From: Nitrospinota bacterium
Lineage (GTDB): Bacteria > Nitrospinota_A > UBA7883
Length of the DNA stretch: 40,896 bases
Direction of reading: 5' to 3'
Assembly (NCBI GenBank): GCA_016207925.1
Contig: JACQZB010000079.1
Span: 1-40,896 of the forward strand
Shown here: piece after piece, positions 23,800 to 32,794 of the stretch
How the letters are laid out: every line of letters starts with the position of its first letter
Position numbering within the stretch: position 1 is the first letter of the stretch
Made by a program: the position numbers and the translations under genes
The notes under the pieces: model-generated
Seen by the model: the letters and a program-made list of their open reading frames with translations, nothing else
The model's database searches: none
Told to the model about the DNA's origin: nothing

Positions 23800-25220
23800 A
23801 TGCGATCCGCTATCTATTACACGCTCGTTGTCCTGATCCTGTCGGTCTATGGGGGGCAGGTGTGCCCGTTCATCGCCTCCCTGCATTTCGCCGGGTGGCT
23901 GGCGACGCTGGCGCTGGTGTTCGGGGCCGCGTTCGCCGCGAGAGGCGCGGTGATACGCGTCGCCATGGCGGGGTTGGCGCCCTTCCAGTGGACCGCGCGG
24001 CAATTCACGGCGGACATGGCGCTGTTCATGGCCGCGGGGCTGGCGATCAGCCTGATTGACGCGCTGGTTCATGACTTTCCTTTCGCCTCCGCGTTTAAGG
24101 TGATGATGGGATGCGTGACGCTGGGGTTTTTCGCCTCGGTGGATCTGGCGCTGGAGCGCGAACGCGAGGTGTTCCGCCATTACGCCGCGTCGGGCGAGGA
24201 GCCGCCTGCGCGGGAGCGTGTATTCCCATTGACCACCAAGCTGGCGCTGTTCGCCACGTTCACCGTGATCTCCGTTTCAGGCGTATTCGCGCTGGTGCTC
24301 ACCAGGGACTTCGACCTTCTGTCGGAACTAGGCGCGGAAGGTGCGGGGGTGTACATGCGCGAGGTGCTGGTGGAGCTTATGTTCATCGGCGCGGTGGCGC
24401 TGGCCGCCGTGGTGAACCTGATCCTTTCATTCTCCGCCAACTTAAAGCTGGTCATCGCCAGCGAGAACGGAACGCTTTGGGCCGTGACCAACGGCGATCT
24501 GGCGGTCCGGGCCGTGTCCGCCACCAACGACGAGTTCGGGCAGATGGCCCGCTATACCAACACGATGCTCCGCCAGTTGGCCGCCCGCGCCGAGGAGGTG
24601 GAGAAGACCCAGGACGTGACCATCATGACGCTGGCGTCGCTGGCGGAAACGCGCGACAACGAAACCGGCGCCCATATCCTGCGGACGCAGCGGTATGTCC
24701 GCGCCCTGGCGGAGCATTTGAAGACGCATCCGGAGTTTTCCGGTTTTCTGAACGGCCGGACGGTTGACCTGCTGTATAAATCCGCGCCGCTGCACGACAT
24801 CGGCAAGGTGGGGGTGCCGGACCGCATCCTGCTCAAGCCGGGCAAATTGACGCCGGAAGAATTCGAGGAGATGAAGAAGCATCCGGTGTATGGCTACCAG
24901 TCGCTCCGGCTGGCGGCGGGCATCCTTGGCGGCAGTTCGTTTTTGACCTACGCGGAGGAGATCGCCTATACCCATCACGAAAAATGGGACGGCTCCGGCT
25001 ACCCGCGCGGCTTGGCGGGCGCGGCGATACCATTGTCCGGCAGGCTTATGGCGCTGGCGGACGTCTATGACGCGCTGATCAGCAAGCGGGTGTACAAGGA
25101 CGCCTTCAGCCACGAAAAGGCGCGGGCGATCATCCTGGAGGGACGCGGCGCGCATTTCGACCCGGCCGTGGTGGACGCTTTTATCGCCATCGAGGAGGAG
25201 TTCGTCCGTATCGCCGCCGG
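23800..25220 (+). CDS. membrane-bound HD-GYP domain protein (c-di-GMP phosphodiesterase), 3' end fused to alr remnant
   Basis: The N-terminus has about five transmembrane helices to residue 220, then a HAMP-like segment (AVTNGDLAVRAVSATNDEFG). The HD-GYP phosphodiesterase domain follows, with H332-D333 in HDIGKVGVPD, a HH pair and G400-Y401-P402 in GSGYPRG. All metal and GYP residues are present, so hydrolysis of cyclic di-GMP is likely. After EEEFVRIAA (near 25218) the frame enters alanine-racemase sequence and then shifts into Gly/Arg-rich nonsense to 25608. The native last residues are probably lost at this junction. Confidence 0.85.
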
Positions 25221-26191
25221 ACACGGCGCGCCGGACACAGGTGGCGGCGCTGGCGGTGGGGGTGGTGGAGGAGGCGGCGGAGTTGCGCGCGGCGGGGATC
25301 AAGGGGCGGATCATCGTCCTCGACGGCGTGTTCCCGGAACAGGCGGCGAGCGCCGCATCGCTTACGGTGGAAGCGGTGGCCAGCTCGCTGGAGGAGGTCA
25401 AACGGCTTGCCGCCCGCGCGGGCAAGGGGCGCGCCGCCGTCCATCTGAAAGTGAACACCGGCATGACGCGGCTGGGCGCCGCGCCGGACGAAGCCGTGGA
25501 ATTGTACGAGAGAACCGCGCGGCTCAAACGGGCACGAATCGCCGGAGTGATGACCCATTTCGCCGATTCCGGCAGCGCGGAAGGGCATTTCACCAACCGT
25601 CAGCTTGACCGGTTCGATGATATTCTCGGCGCCCTGCGCGCCCGCGGCCATAACCTGCCGCCCGTCCATGCCGCCAACACCGCCGCCCTGTTCCTGTCGC
25701 CCCGCGCCCGGTACGATCTGGTCCGGCCCGGCATCGGGCTGTTCGGGGTACAGGAGTTCGACGGGCGGGATGCGGGGTTGAAGCCGATCCTGTCGTGGAA
25801 GGCGCGCATCATCCTGACGCGGAAGGTCGGCAAGGGCGAAAGCGTCTCCTACGGGATGCGGTGGAAAAGCCCCGGCGCTCGCGAGGTGGCGGTGGTGATG
25901 GCGGGCTACGCCGACGGATATTCGCGCCAACTTTCCGGCAAGGCGCGCGCTATAATGGGGGGCAAACTCATCCGCCAGATCGGAACCATCTGCATGGACA
26001 ACTGCATGTTCGACGTCACGGGATGCGCCGCGCGCGCGGGGGATGTGGTGACGCTGATCGGCGAAGAAGGGCGCGCCCGCGTCACGGCGGTGGAGCTTGC
26101 CCGGGAATGCGGAACGATAGCCTACGAAGTGTTGTGCGGAATCGGGCGGAGGGTGGAACGGGTGTATGTGAGGGGTGAGCAGTTAAGTTAA
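25221..26191 (+). pseudogene. alr: alanine racemase lacking its N-terminus and PLP lysine
   Basis: From 25241 the frame encodes a clear alanine racemase. It has LKVNTGMTRLG, HAANTAAL, RPGIGLFG, VSYGMRW (with the second catalytic base Tyr), GYADGYSRQL and IGTICMDNCMFDV. The first 60-70 residues are absent, including the VKA(N/D)AYGHG segment whose lysine holds PLP. Only a GHGAPDT relic remains, read in the HD-GYP frame at 25219-25237, with one more shift to reach the racemase frame. As written the enzyme cannot form the PLP Schiff base. A second alr may exist elsewhere, or this may be an assembly collapse. Confidence 0.8.
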
Positions 26192-26223
26192 GCAATGGGG
26201 CTTTAGATTACGGACGCGTTGGC

Positions 26224-27165
26224 ATGAAACGACGAACAGCATCGGGGGGAAGCGGCAAAAGGAATCTGTCGCCGATTTTTTTGGACGGGGCCAATGCCGG
26301 ACTTGCCCAAAATTCTTCGCGCCGCCAAAGAAAATTAATAGCTTTCGGTTGGTATGGCGGGAAGTATAGCCACCTGGAATGGCTCCTGCCGCTTCTGCCT
26401 GAATGCCACCACTATTGTGAGCCTTTTGCAGGCTCCGCCGCCGTGCTTCTTAACCGGCACCCTTCACTGGTTGAGACCTACAATGACATTGATGGCGAGG
26501 TCGTAAACTTTTTCCGAGTGTTAAGAGATAACCCGCAGGAAATTATCAGGGCAATATCACTAACCCCGTTTTCGCGCGAGGAATACCATCAAGCGATTCA
26601 CGGTGGAGCGGAAAGCATAAGTGATGTTGAAAGGGCGAGAAGATTTTATGTCAGGGCCAGGCAAACCCGGACAGGCTTGGCGCAAACAGCGTCGTTAGGA
26701 CGATGGGCGAATTGTAAGAATACAAGCCGGGCGGGAATGTCCGGGGTCGTATCAAGATGGTTGGGAGGCATGGAATCGCTTCAAGCCATCGCCGAACGGT
26801 TAATACGAGTGCAGATAGAGAACAGACCGGCGGTTGATGTAATCAAACTTTACGATAGTCCAGGGACTTTGTTTTACTGCGACCCCCCATATATGCACGC
26901 GACCAGAGGGGATAGCAAAGCATACAAGTACGAATTGAGTGAACCCGAACATCAAGCGCTTGCCGAAGTGTTGAACTCTTGCAGCGGGAAAGTGGCGTTG
27001 TCCGGGTACGATTGCCCACTTATGGATAAGTTGTATCCCGCGAAAAAATGGAAAAAACTGATTAGCGCAGAAAAAACAATCCATTCAACCAAAGGTACGC
27101 GCCGCGAAGTTTTGTGGACTAACTACAGCGCTCAAGTTTTCAAACAGAAAAGCCTGTTCGCCTGA
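26224..27165 (+). CDS. D12-class DNA adenine N6-methyltransferase
   Basis: The 313-residue protein has the D12 (Dam-like) motif order. The AdoMet loop is FGWYGGKYSH (about residue 42), with CEPFAGSAAVLLNRHP and YNDIDGEVVNFFRVLRD next. The catalytic D220-P-P-Y223 sits in YCDPPYMHATR. It methylates adenine N6 in a short target I cannot predict. GC content and codon use are clearly lower than in the flanking genes, suggesting transfer. Its stop overlaps the next ATG by one base, forming a restriction-modification pair. Confidence 0.9.
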   Translation: MKRRTASGGSGKRNLSPIFLDGANAGLAQNSSRRQRKLIAFGWYGGKYSHLEWLLPLLPECHHYCEPFAGSAAVLLNRHPSLVETYNDIDGEVVNFFRVLRDNPQEIIRAISLTPFSREEYHQAIHGGAESISDVERARRFYVRARQTRTGLAQTASLGRWANCKNTSRAGMSGVVSRWLGGMESLQAIAERLIRVQIENRPAVDVIKLYDSPGTLFYCDPPYMHATRGDSKAYKYELSEPEHQALAEVLNSCSGKVALSGYDCPLMDKLYPAKKWKKLISAEKTIHSTKGTRREVLWTNYSAQVFKQKSLFA

Positions 27166-28286
27166 TGAAACTAAAAGGTTTCCTTCAACGGATTTACCGC
27201 AAGGCCGAAGGCCACAAATCGAAATCGTTCCTATCCGATAAGACCATTCAATGGCGAGTTGAATACGTTTGCCGATGCTCAAGCAATCGCGCTGGCGTGA
27301 GGTTGCTCATGGCGTGCCTGCTTGGCCATCTGGACAACCCGAAGGTTGATCCGCGAAAACCGTACACCGAAATAGGTGGCAAAGACTGCTTTTCTGGCCG
27401 AACCTGCGACGAGCGCTATTTGACGCGATTCATTGCGGATCATAGGCTGCCCTGCAATCCGACAACAGCGTTTCTAACTCCTGGGTTGCGTAATATTGAC
27501 AGGCCGCTTACCACTAACATCCAAATTATCGGCAGGCCGCGCGAATTGTATGTTGAAACCCTGCGTTTGCTTGATGATGTGTTTCGAAAACGGGTTAATC
27601 CCGATACGTTGTTATCAGAAATAGTGCGAATTCTGATTCTGATGCGTAACGAGAAGTTGGCGCGCATCGAGTCGCTTCTGGATTCATTGGAACGCGGCAA
27701 GGGATCGTTACCGCTTTCTTCCGAAGCGATTGTCGCTCTGATTGAACAACATCTGGCATGCAAGAACTCGAGCAGATTACCGGCGCTCATAGTCGCTGCG
27801 GCATATCAGGTCGCTGGCGAAAAGCTTGGCGAAAGAGTTTTGCCGCTTAACGCGCATAATGCCGCCGACTTGCAGACCGGTTCATTGGGGGACATTGAGG
27901 TATGCTTGGCGGGCGACGATAATGTGGTTACCGCATATGAAATGAAGATGAAAAAAGTCACTCATGATGACATTGATACAGCTATAAACAAGATCACATC
28001 CGCGAAAACGCCCGTCAATAACTACATTTTCATAACCACGGACGGCATTGATACGGAAGTCGCCGAATACGCTACTAGCTTCTACGAAAGGAGCGGCGGT
28101 GTAGAGATAGCTATTCTTGATTGCGTGGGTTTTCTCCGGCATTTTCTCCATCTATTTCATCGTATCCGGACGGATTTTCTTGATACTTACCAAAAGCTGG
28201 TTCTGGCCGAACCTGATTCGGCGATAAGCCAAACCTTGAAAGAGGCGTTTCTTGTGCTGCGCCAGGCGGCGGAAACCGGCGAATAA
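27165..28286 (+). CDS. type II restriction endonuclease (SacI-like family, tentative)
   Basis: The 373-residue protein follows the methyltransferase with a 1-nt overlap. The segments RKPYTEIGGKDCFSGRTCDERYL, LPCNPTTAFLTPGLRN and IGRPRELY recall the SacI restriction-endonuclease family. A PD-(D/E)xK-like site is present: D243 in GDIEV, then E259-M-K261 in YEMKMKK. Together they support a nuclease cognate to the methyltransferase. The family name is from memory of these motifs and is less certain than the restriction role. Low GC matches its partner. Confidence 0.72.
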   Translation: MKLKGFLQRIYRKAEGHKSKSFLSDKTIQWRVEYVCRCSSNRAGVRLLMACLLGHLDNPKVDPRKPYTEIGGKDCFSGRTCDERYLTRFIADHRLPCNPTTAFLTPGLRNIDRPLTTNIQIIGRPRELYVETLRLLDDVFRKRVNPDTLLSEIVRILILMRNEKLARIESLLDSLERGKGSLPLSSEAIVALIEQHLACKNSSRLPALIVAAAYQVAGEKLGERVLPLNAHNAADLQTGSLGDIEVCLAGDDNVVTAYEMKMKKVTHDDIDTAINKITSAKTPVNNYIFITTDGIDTEVAEYATSFYERSGGVEIAILDCVGFLRHFLHLFHRIRTDFLDTYQKLVLAEPDSAISQTLKEAFLVLRQAAETGE

Positions 28287-28366
28287 GATTCTTGAAAATC
28301 ATGAAGGCGCATATAGTAAAGTCGAATGGATCACTGAAACGGTTATTGCCAAATGAGTGATGAGTC

Positions 28367-29155
28367 ATGGGTGGAGTGATCGCACAACTGGGCGCGTGGG
28401 TCATCTGGCTGGCGGAGGCCACCGGCAAGGGGACGCTGTTCGCCTGGGACATCGGGCGCTGGTTGACGCGCCGGCCCTGGCGGCTGCGCGCCGTGTTCGA
28501 GCAGATGCAGGAGATCGGGTACTATTCCGTGCCGGTGGTGGCCATCACGGCCCTGTCCACCGGCGGCGTGTTGGCGCTGCAAAGCTTCATCGGCTTTAAA
28601 CGTTTCGGCGCGGAGAGCATGGTGGGCACCGTGGTGGCCCTGTCCATGACGCGCGAGCTTGGCCCCGTGCTCACCGGCATCATCGTGGCGGGCCGGGCCG
28701 GCTCGGCCATGGCCGCCGAGCTTGGCACCATGAAGGTGACCGAGCAGATTGACGCGCTCTATACGCTTTCCGCCAACCCTATCAAGTACCTTATCGTACC
28801 GCGCTTCATCGCGGCCACGTTGATGCTGCCGATACTCACCATCGTGTCCGACGGGGTGGGCATATTGGGCGGCGCGGGGATCGGCGTGGGCACACTGGGA
28901 GCCAACCCGGTGGTCTATATGAAAAAAACCTTCGAGTTTCTGGAACTCAACGACATATACTCCGGCCTGTTCAAAAGCATGATATTCGGCATGATCATCG
29001 CCGTGGTCTGCTGCTATCAGGGGTTCATGACGGAAGGGGGCGCGGAGGGGGTGGGCAAGGCCACCACGCGCAGCGTGGTCATCTCCTCGATCATGATCCT
29101 GGTCAGCGACTACGTGCTGACCGCCATTCTTTTCGGCGAAGGGCCGGGCGGGTGA
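28367..29155 (+). CDS. mlaE: ABC transporter permease, MlaE family
   Basis: This is the membrane component of the Mla-type lipid transporter, which moves phospholipids between the inner and outer membranes. The 262-residue protein has a short amphipathic N-terminus and five to six helices. Family signatures are SMTRELGPVLTGIIVAGRAGSA and AAELGTMKVTEQIDAL, then RFIAATLMLPIL. It is followed 3 nt later by mlaF. The start (ATG at 28367) has only a weak ribosome site. Confidence 0.93.
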   Translation: MGGVIAQLGAWVIWLAEATGKGTLFAWDIGRWLTRRPWRLRAVFEQMQEIGYYSVPVVAITALSTGGVLALQSFIGFKRFGAESMVGTVVALSMTRELGPVLTGIIVAGRAGSAMAAELGTMKVTEQIDALYTLSANPIKYLIVPRFIAATLMLPILTIVSDGVGILGGAGIGVGTLGANPVVYMKKTFEFLELNDIYSGLFKSMIFGMIIAVVCCYQGFMTEGGAEGVGKATTRSVVISSIMILVSDYVLTAILFGEGPGG

Positions 29156-29158
29156 CCC

Positions 29159-29947
29159 ATGGCCTCCGAGGTCATCATTGAGCTGGTGGACGTGCACAAG
29201 GCTTTTGGGCCGAAAAAGGTGCTCACCGGCGCCAGCCTTAAAATCCGCCGTGGCGAGAGTATGGTCATCATCGGCGGCAGCGGCACGGGCAAGTCCGTGA
29301 CCATCAAGCACATGATCGGGCTGCTCCGGCCCGACCACGGCCAGGTGTTCGTGGACGGGGTGGACGTGCCCACGCTGTCCGAGGAGGATCTCAACGAGTT
29401 CCGGCGCAAGTTCGGCATGTTGTTCCAGGGGGCGGCGCTGTTTGACTCCTTGACCATCGGCGAGAACGTGGGGTTCGCCCTGCGGGAGCACACCAGCCTT
29501 GCCCGGCGCGACATCGAGCGCATCGTCACCGAAAAGCTGAACCTGGTGGGCCTGTTCAACGTGGAGAACCTCAAGCCCGCGGAGCTTTCCGGCGGCATGA
29601 AAAAACGCGCCGGGCTGGCGCGGGCCATCGCCATGGACCCGGAGATCATCCTGTACGACGAGCCGACCACGGGACTGGACCCCATCATGTGCGACCAGAT
29701 CAACGAGCTGATCGTGGGCTTGCAGAAAAAGATCGGCGCCACGGCGGTGACCATCACCCACGATATGGTATCCACCAACCGCATCGCCGACCGGATCGCC
29801 ATGTTGTATGAGGGCAAGTTCGTGGCGGTGGGGACGCCGGAGGAAGTTTTCGCTTCCACAGTGCCGGAAGTGCGCGAATTCTGCTACATTGGAAAGGTTA
29901 TCCGGGAGACCGAGGGTATCCATAACCGAGACCATGGACAGGCATAG
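29159..29947 (+). CDS. mlaF: ABC transporter ATP-binding protein, MlaF family
   Basis: The ATPase of the Mla transporter is 262 residues. Walker A is GGSGTGKS with K45, the signature is LSGGMKKRAGLARA, Walker B is IILYDEPTTGLDP, and the switch histidine lies in TITHDM. The MKKR form of the signature is typical of MlaF. It lies between mlaE and mlaD with gaps of only 3 and 6 nt, in a three-gene operon. Confidence 0.95.
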   Translation: MASEVIIELVDVHKAFGPKKVLTGASLKIRRGESMVIIGGSGTGKSVTIKHMIGLLRPDHGQVFVDGVDVPTLSEEDLNEFRRKFGMLFQGAALFDSLTIGENVGFALREHTSLARRDIERIVTEKLNLVGLFNVENLKPAELSGGMKKRAGLARAIAMDPEIILYDEPTTGLDPIMCDQINELIVGLQKKIGATAVTITHDMVSTNRIADRIAMLYEGKFVAVGTPEEVFASTVPEVREFCYIGKVIRETEGIHNRDHGQA

Positions 29948-29953
29948 GGAGCC

Positions 29954-31450
29954 ATGAAGGGACTGGCGCCGGAAGTTAAGGTAGGGTTGCTGACGCTGGC
30001 GGCGGGCATCGCCTTGCTGTACATGTCGCTTAAAACCGCCGGTATCGAGTGGTTCGGGACAGGCGAGCGCATGGTGTTCTCCATGAGCTTCAAGTCCGTG
30101 GCGGGGCTGGAACTGCGCTCCAAGGTCAAGCTGTCCGGCGTGGAAATCGGCTATGTGGACGACATCGTGCTGGAGGACAGCCGCGCCCGGCTGGTCATCA
30201 AGCTCACCCGTGAGGCGCCCATCCGCAAGAACGCCACCGGCACCATCCTTACCTCCGGTCTGCTGGGAGAAAAGTATATCGAAATCATCCAGGGCACGCC
30301 CGAACAGCCCTACCTGAAAAACGGCGAAATACTGCTGCGCACCGAGGAGGCCGCCGACATTTCCCAGATGCTCGCCAAGCTTGGCTCCGCGCTGGACGAC
30401 GTGAAGGCCGTCACCAATTCGTTGCGTAACGTGTTCGGCACCATGGAAGGCGAGCAGTCGCTCAAGAACATCCTCACCAACATAGACGTGGCTTCCGGCA
30501 ACATGAAGCTGATCCTGGAGGAGAACCGGGTGGCCCTGCGCGACACTCTGGACAACTTCTCCACCATCTCCTCCTCGTTCGCCAAAAACGCCCCGCAAAT
30601 GGCGGAAAACCTGGAACGCGTCGCCGCCGGGCTGCGCGAGGTCATAGACCAGAACAAGGACAACCTCGCCGCCGGTGTCGCCAACCTCAAGGATATGACC
30701 GGCGAGTTCAACCAGATACTCAAGGAGAACCGGGAAAACCTGCGCGTGACGCTGGCCAACGTGGCCGAGGCCTCCGGCAAGGTGGACGAAGCGTTGAAGT
30801 CCATCCGCAACATGAGTTCCTCGCTGGAGAAAGTCACCGGCAAGATCGAGCGCGGCGAAGGCACCATCGGCAAACTGGTCACCGACGAGCAAGTGTACGA
30901 AAGCCTGAACAAAACGCTGGTGGGCGCGGGCAAATTCCTGGACAAGGCCGGCGACGTGCGTATCGCGGTGGGCGCCCGGGGTGAGTACCGGCCCGAATCG
31001 AAAAATTCCCAAGGCTACTTCACGCTTAAAATCATCCCCCGCGAGGACAAATACTACATGGCGGAAGTCACGGAGGACAAACGCCGCGTGGATTTGACCA
31101 CCACGCGCAACACCTTGAATTCGCTGCTGTACACCATCCTTATCGCCAAGCGCTTTTCCGACGTCACCTTGCGCGGCGGCGTTATCGAGTCCAGCGCGGG
31201 CGTGGGGGCGGACCTTAACCTGTTCGGCGACCGGTTCATCGCCAGCGCGGATTTGTTCAATTGGGACGGGTATGATAAAAACGCGGAATCAGCCCAGCTT
31301 AAGGCTCAGTTACGATGGAACCTGTACCGGTACCTGTACGTGTACGTGGGCGGCGACGAGTTGCTTAATGAGTACTACCGCACCTTCCTGTTGGGCGGCG
31401 GCATCCTGTTCGACGAAGACGACCTGAAGCTGGCTATCGGCCTGATGTAG
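29954..31450 (+). CDS. mlaD: MCE/MlaD-family protein with long helical stalk and barrel-like C-terminus
   Basis: MlaD proteins bind lipids through a hexameric MCE ring. The 498-residue protein has one N-terminal transmembrane helix (residues 10-28), a single MCE domain (about 38-118), and a long heptad-rich helical region to about 335. The last 160 residues are rich in alternating polar/aromatic strands (LNLFGDRFIASADLF, LRWNLYRYLYVYVGGDELL) and read like outer-membrane beta strands. This is much longer than E. coli MlaD and may bridge the periplasm. A good ribosome site (GGGAG) precedes the ATG. No mlaB or mlaC is in the window. Confidence 0.88.
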   Translation: MKGLAPEVKVGLLTLAAGIALLYMSLKTAGIEWFGTGERMVFSMSFKSVAGLELRSKVKLSGVEIGYVDDIVLEDSRARLVIKLTREAPIRKNATGTILTSGLLGEKYIEIIQGTPEQPYLKNGEILLRTEEAADISQMLAKLGSALDDVKAVTNSLRNVFGTMEGEQSLKNILTNIDVASGNMKLILEENRVALRDTLDNFSTISSSFAKNAPQMAENLERVAAGLREVIDQNKDNLAAGVANLKDMTGEFNQILKENRENLRVTLANVAEASGKVDEALKSIRNMSSSLEKVTGKIERGEGTIGKLVTDEQVYESLNKTLVGAGKFLDKAGDVRIAVGARGEYRPESKNSQGYFTLKIIPREDKYYMAEVTEDKRRVDLTTTRNTLNSLLYTILIAKRFSDVTLRGGVIESSAGVGADLNLFGDRFIASADLFNWDGYDKNAESAQLKAQLRWNLYRYLYVYVGGDELLNEYYRTFLLGGGILFDEDDLKLAIGLM

Positions 31451-31458
31451 CGGCCTTG

Positions 31459-31487
31459 TTGACTTTGTTGAAACAAAGGCTTAACCT
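31459..31487 (+). promoter_or_regulatory. promoter with dyad operator before the 95-residue gene
   Basis: TTGACT (31459-31464), a 17-nt spacer and TAACCT (31482-31487). The spacer contains a perfect dyad, CTTTGTT-GA-AACAAAG (31463-31478), overlapping the -35 box. This suggests a dimeric regulator. Confidence 0.5.
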
Positions 31488-31514
31488 TTACCTAGAGAGT
31501 AGAGAGGTGTGGTC

Positions 31515-31802
31515 ATGCCCGTAATCGTGGACGCCAGTATCCAGGGGAAATTGAAACACCCCATAATGGCCAATGTCCTGTCGGACAACCAGAAAGCTGA
31601 TTACGGCCGGCCCGCATCGGGAACTACGGAGGCCACGCAAAAAAACGTTAACCGGTTGAGCCGCGAAAAAGGCATCTTCCCTATTCCGCAACAAGGCAGC
31701 ACCGCCCTTGAGGGGACACAGGTGGCGCTTGAAATGGGGCAGGATATCACCGTTTCCGTCCAACAGCAGTTCAAAGGCCGGAACATTAACGCTTTCGCCT
31801 GA
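31515..31802 (+). CDS. hypothetical 95-residue protein
   Basis: No family is recognised. The protein is polar and without membrane helices or cysteines (MPVIVDASIQGKLKHPIM start, QQQFKGRNINAFA end), with a short repeat-poor, probably partly disordered middle. The ATG at 31515 has a GAGAGGTG ribosome site; a GTG at 31509 is possible. It has its own promoter with a dyad, so it is probably a separately regulated gene. It is convergent with nadC. Confidence 0.6.
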   Translation: MPVIVDASIQGKLKHPIMANVLSDNQKADYGRPASGTTEATQKNVNRLSREKGIFPIPQQGSTALEGTQVALEMGQDITVSVQQQFKGRNINAFA

Positions 31803-31860
31803 ACGCGCTTCGGATTACAATTCCCGCCTTATCGGTTTATCGTCCATTTTCGCCAAGACT

Positions 31861-32718
31861 TTAGCGCGGGCGGACGATTTTTATTTCCACCAGCAACGAC
31901 ACGTCCACCGCCGGGGGCGAATTGGTCAGCGATCCCACTGAGATGAAATCCACCCCCGTCCGCGCATAGGCCCGGATATTGTTCAGGTTCATATTGCCGG
32001 AGGCTTCCGTCTCTGCCTGTCCGGCCACTAAATTGACGCCGCGGCGGACTTGGGGTGGCGTCATGTTGTCGAACATGATCCGGTCCGCCCCGGCCATCAG
32101 CGCTTCCTTGATTTCCCGCTCGCAAGTGGTTTCCACCTCGATCATTATGCCCTTGGGGATCAGGGCGCGGGCGCGGGCCACGGCGGGGCCGATGCCGCCG
32201 GCCACGGCGATGTGGTTCTCCTTGATCAGCGCCATCCCTGACAGGTCGCGCCGGTGGTTCTGGCCGCCCCCCATGCGGACGGAGTACTTATCCAGATCGC
32301 GCCAGCCGGGGATGGTCTTGCGGGTATCCAGGATCACCGCCCCGGTCCCCGCCACGGCGTCCACGAAACGGCGCGTATGCGTGGCCACGGCGGACATGCG
32401 TTGCAGGTAATTGAGCGCCACCCGTTCGGCGGTAAGGATAGCCCGCGCTGGCCCGGTGACCGTGGCGACGACGGCGCCCTTGGGCACGCGCGCGCCGTCG
32501 CGGAACTTAAGGGTCACGCGGACGCGCGGGCTGGCGAGCTTGAAGGTTTGCGCGAATACGCCGCCGCCGCACAGGATAAAATCCTGTTTGGCTATCAGCC
32601 GCGCCCGGCAGACGGCGGAGGCGGGTATGGTGGCGCGGGAAGTGATGTCGCCCCTGGGGGCGTCCTCGCGCAGCGCCGCGCGGATCACGCCGGAGGTGAT
32701 GGGGGCCGTGTCTTTCAT
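31861..32718 (-). CDS. nadC: nicotinate-nucleotide pyrophosphorylase (quinolinate phosphoribosyltransferase)
   Basis: NadC converts quinolinate and PRPP to nicotinate mononucleotide in de novo NAD synthesis. The 285-residue protein has LREDAPRGDITSRATI at the start, ERVALNYLQRMSAVAT, the PRPP/quinolinate segment ILDTRKTIPGWRDLDKYSV, then MALIKENHI, IEVETTCERE and the C-terminal barrel end. The usual GGGxNHR motif is present as GGGQNHRRDL. A family-typical phenylalanine after NHR is replaced, without obvious damage. No other nad genes are nearby. Confidence 0.94.
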   Translation of the reverse strand: MKDTAPITSGVIRAALREDAPRGDITSRATIPASAVCRARLIAKQDFILCGGGVFAQTFKLASPRVRVTLKFRDGARVPKGAVVATVTGPARAILTAERVALNYLQRMSAVATHTRRFVDAVAGTGAVILDTRKTIPGWRDLDKYSVRMGGGQNHRRDLSGMALIKENHIAVAGGIGPAVARARALIPKGIMIEVETTCEREIKEALMAGADRIMFDNMTPPQVRRGVNLVAGQAETEASGNMNLNNIRAYARTGVDFISVGSLTNSPPAVDVSLLVEIKIVRPR

Positions 32719-32794
32719 TCCGGGTGTTCCGTGTTACGATACATGAGTTAACTTTAGCAAACACCGCGCGTATCGCGCCGCAAATCTTTGGATC

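Noticed and set aside
25221-25608. Gly/Arg-rich tail of the HD-GYP reading frame
   Set aside because: It is alanine-racemase DNA read in the wrong frame, not a real glycine-rich domain.
28343-31012. 889-codon open frame on the minus strand
   Set aside because: It covers mlaE, mlaF and part of mlaD in antisense; the composition is His/Asp/Gly-rich with no domain.
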